Shown: positions 6,093 through 12,269 of the stretch, in pieces
Numbering within the stretch: the first letter of the stretch is position 1
How the letters are laid out: every line of letters starts with the position of its first letter
Origin: DASUAO01 sp035763745
GTDB taxonomy: Bacteria > Actinomycetota > Acidimicrobiia > IMCC26256 > PALSA-555
Reading direction: 5' to 3'
DNA: 12,269 nt
NCBI GenBank assembly: GCA_035763745.1
Contig: DASUAO010000009.1
Coordinates: 1 to 12,269, forward strand
Position numbers and translations under genes: made by a program
The notes under the pieces: model-generated
The model's database searches: none
What the model was told of the DNA's origin: nothing
The model's input: the letters and a program-made list of their open reading frames with translations, nothing else

Positions 6093-7208
6093 ATGCCTGT
6101 CCCCTTGGCGCTCGCCACCGCCGAGACCGCGCTGCTCGACGAGCGCCGGCCCCTCACCCGCGCCGAGGTCGGTGCGGTCGCGGCCCTCGACCTCGACCAG
6201 CTCCCCGACCTGGTGGCGCTCGCGCACCGCGTGCGCCTCTCCTACTGCGGCGATGCGGTGGAGCTCGAGAGCCTCGTCAACGCCAAGTCCGGGGCGTGCC
6301 CCGAGGACTGTGCGTTCTGCTCGCAGTCGGCCCGCTTCGAGAGCGAGGTCGACGTCTACCCGTTCCTCGACCTCGACGAGGTCCTCGGCGCTGCGCGCGC
6401 GACCCGTGAGGCCGGAGCGACCCAGTTCTGCATCGTCGTTGCGGTCCGCGGCCCCGAGGAACGGCTCCTCGCCAAGGTGATCGACGCGGTCCACGCGGTC
6501 CACGACGAGACCGGCCTCGAGGTCGCGTGCTCGCTCGGGCTGCTGAAGCCGGAGCAGGCCGCTCGCCTCGCCGATGCCGGCGTGCGCCGCTACAACCACA
6601 ACCTCGAGACGTGCCGGGAGGTGTTCCCGACCATCTGCACCACCCACACCTACGACGACCGGGTCATCACCGCCCGGCTCGCGATCGACTCCGGGATGGA
6701 GCTGTGCTCCGGCGGGATCCTCGGGATGGGCGAGACGCTCGACCAGCGCATCGACTTCGCGTTCGAGCTCGCGGCACTCGACCCGTGCGAGGTCCCGATC
6801 AACCTCCTGGACCCCCGCCCCGGCACCCCGCTCGAGGACCAGACCACGCTCTCCCCCCGCGAGGCACTGCAGGCCATCGCGCTGTTCCGGCTCGTCCTGC
6901 CGTCGACGTGGATCCGGTTGGCCGGGGGCCGCGAGCGGGTGCTCGGCGAGCTCCAGGCGCTCGGGCTCCTCGCCGGCGCGAACGCCCTGATCGTCGGCAA
7001 CTACCTCACCACGACCGGTCGCTCGGCCGACGAGGACCTCGCCCTCCTCGACGCGCTCGGGATGCCGGTGGCCGACGGGCCCGGCGAGGGTCGCTTCGTC
7101 GTCGACGGCACCGGTGGCCACGCGATGCCGGCCAAGCCCGGCACCACCACGTCCGGCACCACCACGTCCGGCACCACCATCCCGGTCACTTTCCGCTCAC
7201 CCGCGTGA
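6093..7208 (+). CDS. bioB: Biotin synthase
   Basis: This radical-SAM enzyme inserts sulfur into dethiobiotin in the last step of biotin synthesis. It has 371 residues. The radical-SAM cluster motif CPEDCAFC has Cys69, Cys73 and Cys76. The [2Fe-2S] ligands are also present: Cys113 (FCIVVAVRGP), Cys146 (ACSLGLL), Cys205 (ELCSGGILGMGE) and Arg275 (WIRLAGGRE). RYNHNLET, TTHTYDDR, EVPINLLDPRPGTP and GANALIVGNYLTT are all canonical, so the enzyme should be active. The family domain ends near residue 325; the last 45 or so residues are an unusual tail containing two tandem TTTSG units coded by a 15-bp repeat. The gene stands alone: no other biotin gene is in the window. It converges on the histidine phosphatase gene with only 15 bp between the stops. 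Confidence 0.97.
   Translation: MPVPLALATAETALLDERRPLTRAEVGAVAALDLDQLPDLVALAHRVRLSYCGDAVELESLVNAKSGACPEDCAFCSQSARFESEVDVYPFLDLDEVLGAARATREAGATQFCIVVAVRGPEERLLAKVIDAVHAVHDETGLEVACSLGLLKPEQAARLADAGVRRYNHNLETCREVFPTICTTHTYDDRVITARLAIDSGMELCSGGILGMGETLDQRIDFAFELAALDPCEVPINLLDPRPGTPLEDQTTLSPREALQAIALFRLVLPSTWIRLAGGRERVLGELQALGLLAGANALIVGNYLTTTGRSADEDLALLDALGMPVADGPGEGRFVVDGTGGHAMPAKPGTTTSGTTTSGTTIPVTFRSPA
7140..7183 (+). repeat. 15-bp tandem repeat inside the 3' end of bioB
   Basis: GGCACCACCACGTCC occurs twice in tandem (7140-7154, 7155-7169), followed by a partial third copy (7170-7183). The unit is five codons, so changes in copy number keep the frame. It codes for GTTTS repeats in the C-terminal tail beyond the conserved biotin synthase domain. 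Confidence 0.9.
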
Positions 7209-7223
7209 CCGTTGCGGCCGCGC

Positions 7224-7829
7224 TCAGCGCAGCGGCTCGTTGAACGACGTGAGCACCGGGCCGTCGGGGCCCGACACGAGGCGCGTCCTCGATGCCACGT
7301 CCACCCGCAGGCGCCACGCGAGCAACGGGTCGCCGCCGAGCGCCGCCACCACCGCGGCCTTGATGGGCGACACGTGCGTGACCGCCACGACGACGCCACG
7401 GTCACCGGATGCTCGTGCCTCGGCGAGGAGCCGCTCGATGCACGGCCCGACCCGATCCTGGAGCGCGCGCAGGCTCTCGCCACCGGGCGCGGCGAAGTCC
7501 GGGTCCGCCCGCCACGCGCGCCAGGCGTCGGCCGGAACCTCCGCGAGAGGCCGCTCGTCCCACTCGCCGTAGTCGATCTCGAGCAGCCCGGGCTCCGGAG
7601 ACGCCTCCACGCCGAGTGCCGAGGCGATCGCGGCCGCGGTCTCGCTCGTGCGCTGCAACGGGCTCGTGACGACCCGGACCGGGCTGCGGTCGGCGAGATC
7701 CTCGGCGAGCACCGCCCCGAGCGCACGCGCGTGCGCGCGTCCGGTCTCGTCCAGCCCGGGATCCGCCCGGCCGAGGAGGAGGCCGCGACGGTTCGCGTCG
7801 GTCCGACCGTGGCGAACGAGCACGATCAC
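7224..7829 (-). CDS. Histidine phosphatase family protein (phosphoglycerate mutase/CobC-like)
   Basis: The 201-residue protein has the family's catalytic set. The phosphate-accepting His is in LVRHGRT (R6 H7 G8), with Arg60 in SPLQRTSETA, the acid residue Glu84 in LLEIDYGEW and the second His152 in VAVTHVSPIKA. This fits alpha-ribazole phosphatase (CobC) or a broad acid phosphatase, but the substrate cannot be decided. The start is GTG 7829: it overlaps the stop of the upstream membrane gene (GTGA) and gives the canonical VIVLVRHG beginning. Open frame further upstream lies inside the membrane-protein gene and is a shadow. In mycobacteria the equivalent domain is fused to RNase HI (Rv2228c, RNase H/acid phosphatase); here it is a separate gene, two genes downstream of the RNase H. 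Confidence 0.92.
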   Translation of the reverse strand: MIVLVRHGRTDANRRGLLLGRADPGLDETGRAHARALGAVLAEDLADRSPVRVVTSPLQRTSETAAAIASALGVEASPEPGLLEIDYGEWDERPLAEVPADAWRAWRADPDFAAPGGESLRALQDRVGPCIERLLAEARASGDRGVVVAVTHVSPIKAAVVAALGGDPLLAWRLRVDVASRTRLVSGPDGPVLTSFNEPLR

Positions 7830-8308
7830 GGCGTGGCACCTTCCTGGAGGCGCCCGGTGCGGAAGAGCTCCGCACGCGGCTCGGGCAGGTAGAGGTCGAA
7901 CTGGCCGACCACCCACCACCAGGCGACCAGCCCACCGAGCTCCTCCAGCAGGACGACCCACCACGCGGGGAGCAGCGCCTCGTGCCCGAAGTCGGTCCCC
8001 CCCAACGGCCAGAGGAAGAGGTCGCTGTTGGAGAAGGCACCCGACAGGATGAGACCGCAGAACACCCCGATCGGGATGCAGAGGAGTCGACGGCGCAGGA
8101 GGCGGGGTCGGCCCAGCGTGCCGATCATCGCGACCACGAGCAGCGCGACCGGGAAGGCCAGGGTGTGACCGAACCACCGGTGCCCGACCGGGAGGTCGAC
8201 CACGAGGGGCAAGAGGGCGCCACCGGCGACGAGTCGGTAGTCGATGCCGACGCTGCGGAACACGTTCGCGACCAGCAGGACCGAGACCCCCGTGTACCAG
8301 AGCAGCAT
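7826..8308 (-). CDS. Small multi-pass membrane protein, weakly DUF457/YdjM-like
   Basis: The 160-residue protein has about four hydrophobic stretches (near 5-16, 26-38, 50-64, 75-92), then an amphipathic Trp-rich segment (114-135) and a polar tail. Residues 38-50 read D-LPVG-HRWFGHTL. This recalls the D...HR...TH signature of the DUF457/YdjM membrane-bound putative metal hydrolases, but the protein is short and the likeness rests on that motif only. It starts six bases after the RNase H gene and overlaps the phosphatase start by four bases, so it is embedded in the operon. It lies between two modules that are fused in mycobacteria, which suggests a link with that pair, but nothing shows what it does. 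Confidence 0.8.
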   Translation of the reverse strand: MLLWYTGVSVLLVANVFRSVGIDYRLVAGGALLPLVVDLPVGHRWFGHTLAFPVALLVVAMIGTLGRPRLLRRRLLCIPIGVFCGLILSGAFSNSDLFLWPLGGTDFGHEALLPAWWVVLLEELGGLVAWWWVVGQFDLYLPEPRAELFRTGRLQEGATP

Positions 8309-8314
8309 CGGCGC

Positions 8315-8728
8315 TCAGCCGGCGTCGAGTGCCGCGTTCACGAGCAGATCGGCGTCGACGTTGTCCTCACGCCGCACGTGCCCGAGGTCGACGTGCTCCC
8401 ACTCCGCGAGCAGCGCCGTCGCCTCGGCGTGCAGCGGCTTGAGGTTCGGGTGCTTCACCTTCCACGCACCCTCGAGCTGACGGATCACGAGCATCGAGTC
8501 GGCCCGCACCCGCAGCGCACGGGCGGGGAACGAACGCGCCAGCTCGAGTCCCGCGATGACCGCCTTGTACTCCGCCACGTTGCTCGTCGCGACGCCGATG
8601 CGCTCGCTCACCGCCGCCAGTCGGGTCGGCGGATCTGTCGACGGATCGGTGATCACGGCGCCGATCGCCGCCGGACCGGGGTTCCCTCGGGCTCCGCCGT
8701 CGGTGTGGACCTCGACGACGTCGATCAC
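8315..8728 (-). CDS. RNase HI family protein
   Basis: The 137-residue protein has the RNase H fold and all four metal-binding acids: Asp10 in VHTDGGARGNPGP, Glu53 in NVAEYKAVIAGL, Asp77 in VRADSMLVIRQL and Asp127 in DADLLVN. It should cleave the RNA strand of RNA-DNA hybrids. The spacing and short length match the N-terminal half of the actinobacterial bifunctional RNase H/acid phosphatase rather than full-length E. coli RnhA. The start is GTG 8728, overlapping the stop of the zinc-ribbon gene by four bases (GTGA); open frame further upstream is a shadow of that gene. A membrane-protein gene follows at once. The lack of a fused phosphatase is the notable point. Confidence 0.93.
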   Translation of the reverse strand: MIDVVEVHTDGGARGNPGPAAIGAVITDPSTDPPTRLAAVSERIGVATSNVAEYKAVIAGLELARSFPARALRVRADSMLVIRQLEGAWKVKHPNLKPLHAEATALLAEWEHVDLGHVRREDNVDADLLVNAALDAG

Positions 8729-9444
8729 GTCGACAGCACCAGGATGCACCCACAGTTGTCGCAGTGCCCGATCTCCTCGTCGGCGTTGCGGCGGAGCCGG
8801 TCGACCTCGGTCGCCGGGATCGAGAGGTGACAACCCTGGCACGTGCCGGCCACGAGGCGGGCCGCGCCGATCCCCTTCGCCTTGTCGCGACACCGCTCGT
8901 AGGTGCTCACCAGGTCTGCCGCGATCCCGGTGGCGATCTCGGCCCGGGCCGACGTCTCGACTGCGATCTCCGTGTCGACCGCGCCGACGGCAGCGGTGAG
9001 CGCGGCGCGCGCCGCGGCGAGGTCCTGGGTCACCGTCGCCGCCTCGGCTTCGAGCTCCTGCAGGCGGACGTCGAGCGGCTCCCGCCGCTCCATCACCGCG
9101 ATCTGGCGGTCCTCGACGTCGCGCTGGTGGCGCCGGAGCTGCTCCACGTCGGCCTGGAGCGCCTGGAGCTCCCGGGGCGACGCGATCTCACCGGAGTACA
9201 GCTTCGCCTCGGCCGCCGCCGCCTGGTCGCCGAGGCTCGTGGCCTCGGACTCGAGACGACGCTCGTCGTCAGCGACGGCATCGCGTTCGCCGCGGATCCG
9301 CACGACCTCCACCGCGAGCTCCTCGGCCCGGGCCTCGCCGTCGGCGACGACCGCGCGTTCCGGGAGCGTCGCATGACGATGACGGAGCCGGTCGAGTGCG
9401 AGGTCGCGCTCCTGGAGGTCGAGCAGCGGCTCGAGGTCGATCAC
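8725..9444 (-). CDS. Coiled-coil zinc-ribbon protein (COG1579 / zf-RING_7)
   Basis: The 239-residue protein has a long antiparallel coiled coil (about 10-190, rich in Ala, Glu, Arg and Leu) with the family's signature LYSGEIASPRELQALQADVE at 82-101. It ends in a four-cysteine zinc ribbon: CQGC at 202-205 and CDNC at 228-231. Length and layout are standard for COG1579 proteins, thought to act as nucleic-acid or complex adaptors; the precise role is not known. The start is GTG 9444, seven bases after a TANNNT element and without a Shine-Dalgarno site. In mycobacteria the homologue (Rv2229c) lies next to the RNase H/phosphatase gene, as here. It heads a four-gene run ending at 7224. Confidence 0.92.
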   Translation of the reverse strand: MIDLEPLLDLQERDLALDRLRHRHATLPERAVVADGEARAEELAVEVVRIRGERDAVADDERRLESEATSLGDQAAAAEAKLYSGEIASPRELQALQADVEQLRRHQRDVEDRQIAVMERREPLDVRLQELEAEAATVTQDLAAARAALTAAVGAVDTEIAVETSARAEIATGIAADLVSTYERCRDKAKGIGAARLVAGTCQGCHLSIPATEVDRLRRNADEEIGHCDNCGCILVLST

Positions 9445-9451
9445 ACGGCCG

Positions 9452-9457
9452 ACCGTA
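9452..9457 (-). promoter_or_regulatory. -10 element of the zinc-ribbon operon, leaderless
   Basis: TACGGT on the minus strand lies seven bases before GTG 9444, the same spacing as at bioB and the HNH gene. It falls in the 58-bp gap after the penicillin-binding protein stop, so the four-gene run may have its own promoter. No terminator hairpin with a T-run is visible in that gap. Confidence 0.5.
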
Positions 9458-9502
9458 TGCGCGGCGGCGTGCGGTCGGCACCTCCGCAGGTCACGGCACG
9501 GG

Positions 9503-11593
9503 CTAAGTGGTCGAGGTCGTCGATGCGACCGTCGTCGACGTCGTGGAAGGCTTCGTCGTCGGAGTCGTGGACGGCGGGTTGATGATCACGGTCGGCGGCT
9601 CGAGCGTGGGCACCGTGTCGGCTCCGGGGAGCTGACCGTTGTCGGTGGCGCTGCGTCCGGTCGGGAGGATGAACGCACCCTTGCGGGCGCAGGCCGGCCC
9701 GGGTGCGGGGAACGCCTGCGGCGGCGTGCCGGCGAGGGCCGCGTCCATGTAGAGCTTCGAGATCCGGGCCGGGATCTGCCCACCGAATCCGGCGCCGGGG
9801 ATGCGGGCCAGCGCGTTCCCGTGCCACGTGAACGCGACGAGCGTCGGCGTCACCTGGAGGAAGTTCGCGTCGGCCTTGTTGTCGGTGGTCCCCGTCTTGC
9901 CCGCCGAGTCCCGGCCGTTCAGCCGGGCCGCGGTGCCGGTGCCACCCGACACGACTCCGCGCATGATGTCGAGGGCGCACGCGGCGCTGTCGGCCGCGAT
10001 CGCGCGGGTCGGGACGATGTCGCGAGCCGCGTCGAACACGACGTCCCCGTCGGGGCCGACGATCTTGCTGATGAACGTCGGGGGCCGGTGCAGACCACCC
10101 GCGGCGAGTGTGGCCGCGACGGTGGCCATCTCGGTCGCGGTCGACTCGATCGTGCCGAGCGTGAGGGTGAGGATCGGCTTGAGGGTGTCCTGGGTGATCC
10201 CCATCTTCTTCGCGACGTCGATCACCTTGTTGAACCCGACCGCGAGCTCGGTGCGCGCATACGCGCAGTTCACCGAGCCGGTCGTGGCCGCCCGCAGGGT
10301 CATGCGCCCGCGGCCGCCCTCGGCGTTGGCCGTCTTGCCGAGCGCCGGGCCGAAGTCGCACGGCGACGTGCCGTCGACGAGGTCGGCCGGCGAGAACCCG
10401 CTCTCCATCGCGGCGGAGAGCGTGATCACCTTCCACGTCGAACCCGCTTGGCGGCCCGGCGTGCTGGTGGCGATGTTGTACTGGCTCGCCTCGAAGCCCG
10501 GGCCCGACACCATCGCCTTCACCAGGCCGGTCTGCGGCTCGATCGACACGAGCGAGCCGGTCCAGCCCGGCTTCTCGGGCAGCACGCGGTTCATCGCGTC
10601 CTGGGCGGCCGCCTGGAGGCGCGGGTCGAGCGACGCGTAGATCTTGAGCCCACCGGTGAGGACGGCGTTGCGTCGTTCCTCCTCCGTGGCGCCGAGCACC
10701 GAGTAGAGGGGGTCCTTGAACAGGCGGTCCTGGACCTCTTCGGCCCACGACGACCGGGGCCGGAGCTCGGCCTCCGGCTTGATCGTCGGCAGCGGCTCGG
10801 CGTTCCCGGCGTCGGCCTCCTCCTGGGTGATGAAGCCCTCGTCGACCATCTGCTCCAGCGCGAACGACCGCCGTCGGGCGGCCCCCTCGGGGTTCACGAA
10901 CGGGTTGTTGCCCTCGGGGTTCGAGATCAGCCCGGCGAGGAGTGCTGCCTCGCCGGGAGTGACCTCGGCCATCGTCTTGCCCCGCGGGAAGACCGCGCCC
11001 GGGTCGCTGGTGAGGAAGAAGCGCTCCACCGCGGACTTCACGCCGTAGGAGCCCTGACCGAAGTACACCGTGTTGAGGTACTGCTCCAGGATCTCGCGCT
11101 TGGAGAACTTGTCGTTGAGCCGCTTCGCGAGGACGAGCTCCTTCACCTTTCGGTTGATGTCGCGCTTGGAGTCCAGGATGCGGTTCTTCACGAGCTGCTG
11201 GGTGATGGTCGACCCGCCCTGCTCGATCTTCCCCGACGTGAGGTTCTTCACGAAGGCCCGGAACACCCCGTTCAGGTCGAAGCCGTCGTTCGTCCAGAAC
11301 GTCTTGTCCTCGGAGGCGATGACGGCGTTCTGGATGAGCGGAGGGACCTCGTCGAGCGACGCGTCCTCGCGGTTCTCGATCCCGAGCACCCCGATGACGT
11401 TGTTCGCGGAGTCGTAGATCGTGGACCGCTGGGCGAGCCCGCTGAGGTCGGCGACCTTGTCGCTGGTGAAGTGGTGGGACTCCGCGATCGCGGTCGTGCC
11501 GGGGATCAGCGCGGCGAGGCACGCACCGACGGCCACACCACCGACCACGACGGTCAGGAGGAAGCTGCGGAAGACGCCGGGAAGTCGTCGCAT
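9503..11593 (-). CDS. Class A penicillin-binding protein (transglycosylase/transpeptidase)
   Basis: The 696-residue bifunctional peptidoglycan synthase is anchored by one N-terminal span (about 10-31). The GT51 domain (about 55-245) shows ASEDKTFWTNDG with catalytic Glu95, QGGSTITQQLVKN (125-137), RKVKELVLAKRL (148-159) and REILEQYLNTVYFGQGSYG (166-184) with Glu170. The transpeptidase domain (about 345-615) has the active-site Ser385 in STWK, SVN at 440-442 and KTG at 566-568. The protein ends in a Pro/Thr/Ser-rich low-complexity tail (about 672-696), common in actinobacterial wall proteins. Unusual: the first GT motif has Asn102 where EDxxFxxHxG has His. Start ATG 11593 precedes the basic residues and the membrane anchor; no Shine-Dalgarno site is seen. 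It is divergent from the nuclease gene. Confidence 0.96.
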   Translation of the reverse strand: MRRLPGVFRSFLLTVVVGGVAVGACLAALIPGTTAIAESHHFTSDKVADLSGLAQRSTIYDSANNVIGVLGIENREDASLDEVPPLIQNAVIASEDKTFWTNDGFDLNGVFRAFVKNLTSGKIEQGGSTITQQLVKNRILDSKRDINRKVKELVLAKRLNDKFSKREILEQYLNTVYFGQGSYGVKSAVERFFLTSDPGAVFPRGKTMAEVTPGEAALLAGLISNPEGNNPFVNPEGAARRRSFALEQMVDEGFITQEEADAGNAEPLPTIKPEAELRPRSSWAEEVQDRLFKDPLYSVLGATEEERRNAVLTGGLKIYASLDPRLQAAAQDAMNRVLPEKPGWTGSLVSIEPQTGLVKAMVSGPGFEASQYNIATSTPGRQAGSTWKVITLSAAMESGFSPADLVDGTSPCDFGPALGKTANAEGGRGRMTLRAATTGSVNCAYARTELAVGFNKVIDVAKKMGITQDTLKPILTLTLGTIESTATEMATVAATLAAGGLHRPPTFISKIVGPDGDVVFDAARDIVPTRAIAADSAACALDIMRGVVSGGTGTAARLNGRDSAGKTGTTDNKADANFLQVTPTLVAFTWHGNALARIPGAGFGGQIPARISKLYMDAALAGTPPQAFPAPGPACARKGAFILPTGRSATDNGQLPGADTVPTLEPPTVIINPPSTTPTTKPSTTSTTVASTTSTT

Positions 11594-11712
11594 ACGGGGC
11601 CATCAGTCTCGCATACAGGTTCGCCGGCTCTCGGTCGGGCGCCCTCACGCTCCCCCGACCCGGCCCGGGCGGGCGCCAACGGCGGGCCGTCGACAGGGGG
11701 GCAGCGACGAGC

Positions 11713-11728
11713 CGTGATCGATGTCACA
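11713..11728. promoter_or_regulatory. CRP/GlxR-like palindrome between divergent genes
   Basis: CGTGATCGATGTCACA matches TGTGA-N6-TCACA at nine of ten defined bases. It lies in the 159-bp gap between the penicillin-binding protein and the nuclease gene, ten bases before the nuclease's proposed -10 element and about 120 bases from the other start. It could be a site for a CRP/FNR-family regulator; one such match in a GC-rich genome may also be chance. Confidence 0.4.
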
Positions 11729-11737
11729 CCCCGTCGG

Positions 11738-11743
11738 TAGCCT
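11738..11743 (+). promoter_or_regulatory. Possible -10 element of the nuclease gene
   Basis: TAGCCT fits TANNNT and lies nine bases before GTG 11753, where no Shine-Dalgarno site is seen. The spacing is two bases longer than at the other leaderless candidates here, so the call is weaker. Confidence 0.35.
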
Positions 11744-11752
11744 CGCCGCATC

Positions 11753-12269
11753 GTGTCCGCCGAGCGCGCGCTGCGCCGTCCCGCCTCCGGCTCCGACGCC
11801 GAACCCCGCCCGCCCGCCGGCACCAGGGACCCCGCGCCCCGGCTCGTCGTGGCGGCCCACGGCCCCGACGCCCGGGCGGCACTGGTGGAGCAGATCGCCG
11901 CCCACCGCGGGCCCGATCCGCTCGTCCCGGTCAGCGTCGCGGTCCCGAGCACCTACGCGGGCCTCTCACTGCGCCGCGACCTGGGCCGACGCTCCCCCGG
12001 GACCGTCAACGTCCGCTTCCTGTCGCTCGGCCGGGTCGCGGAGCTGCTCGGTGCCCCGTTCCTCGCCGAGCCGGGTCGTCGCCCGCTCACCCCCGCGCTC
12101 GCCACGGGCGCGGTGCGGGCCGTCCTCGCCGACGACGACCACGGGTTCGGCGCGCTCGGCGACCACCCGGCCACGGTCCGCAGCCTCCTCACGACGTTCC
12201 GCGACCTCCGGAGCGCGTCCGAGTCCGAGCTCGCAGTCCTCGCGGCGGGCCGCGGGCGCGCCGCCGCAA
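11753..12269 (+). CDS. AddB-like PD-(D/E)XK nuclease/helicase, N-terminal part (runs off right edge)
   Basis: An open frame from GTG 11753 reaches the window end without a stop (172 codons). After a basic, Pro-rich leader of about 30 residues it reads RLVVAAHGPDARAALVEQI, then VAVPSTYAGLSLRRDLG, VNVRFLSLGRVAELLG, LTPALATGAVRAVLAD and DHPATVRSLLTTFRDLRS. This is the characteristic start of actinobacterial PD-(D/E)XK nuclease-family proteins of the AddB type, which take part in double-strand-break end processing. The N-terminal helicase-like domain has no Walker A lysine motif in what is visible. The nuclease domain would lie far downstream, outside the window. The start is the first good in-frame codon near a possible -10 element; the leader makes it uncertain. 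Confidence 0.8.
   Translation, partial: MSAERALRRPASGSDAEPRPPAGTRDPAPRLVVAAHGPDARAALVEQIAAHRGPDPLVPVSVAVPSTYAGLSLRRDLGRRSPGTVNVRFLSLGRVAELLGAPFLAEPGRRPLTPALATGAVRAVLADDDHGFGALGDHPATVRSLLTTFRDLRSASESELAVLAAGRGRAAA

Noticed and set aside
4607..6409. Plus-strand open frame opposite the SDR gene
   Set aside because: Antisense shadow of the SDR/DUF2867 gene, running on into bioB out of frame; no domain seen.
9441..11648. Long minus-strand open frame (735 codons) over the penicillin-binding protein
   Set aside because: It is the frame-shifted shadow of the real gene at 9503-11593, which has all GT51 and transpeptidase motifs; the shadow has none.
9821..11740. Plus-strand open frame of 639 codons opposite the penicillin-binding protein
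   Set aside because: Antisense shadow with Arg/Glu/Val-rich composition and no family resemblance.

Overview
The window is very GC-rich, with dense genes, 4-bp stop/start overlaps, several GTG starts and few Shine-Dalgarno sites. It looks like chromosomal DNA of a high-GC actinobacterium. The zinc-ribbon / RNase HI / histidine-phosphatase neighbourhood, the actinobacterial-type SOS box over a DUF222-HNH gene and the Thr/Ser-rich tail of the penicillin-binding protein fit this; a member of the Acidimicrobiia is my best guess, as inference only.

Layout. 1-212 (-): start of a SAM-dependent methyltransferase that runs off the left edge, in DNA visibly richer in A/T than the rest. 213-481: no recognisable gene. 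482-881 (-): RNase P RNA (rnpB), with all the conserved blocks readable. 969-1739 (-): a Big_5 + NPCBM domain reading frame that looks like the C-terminal end of a larger secreted protein. It sits between two perfect 25-bp direct repeats (935-959 and 1816-1840); the second repeat is the 3' end of the next gene, and the first encodes an alternative end for it. 1805-2569 (-): single-span membrane protein with a DUF4230-like domain. 2688-3926 (+): DUF222/HNH endonuclease (13E12-type) with a perfect LexA box over its start codon. 4011-4049: three tandem 13-bp repeats in the convergent gap. 4092-5986 (-): GNAT acetyltransferase and an SDR/DUF2867 protein, translationally coupled. 6093-7208 (+): biotin synthase, apparently leaderless, with a repeat-derived C-terminal tail. 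7224-9444 (-): a tight four-gene run of zinc-ribbon coiled-coil protein, RNase HI, small membrane protein and histidine phosphatase. 9503-11593 (-): class A penicillin-binding protein. 11753 to the right edge (+): N-terminal part of an AddB-like PD-(D/E)XK nuclease/helicase.

How they work together. Most genes are housekeeping: RNA processing, biotin, cell wall, DNA repair. Two points stand out. One is the repeat-bounded segment next to rnpB, which looks like an insertion that duplicated the end of its host gene. The other is the separation of the RNase H and phosphatase modules, which mycobacteria carry fused in one protein (Rv2228c), by a membrane-protein gene within an otherwise compact operon. 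I see no CRISPR array, tRNA, transposase or integrase, and no clearly new multi-gene system.
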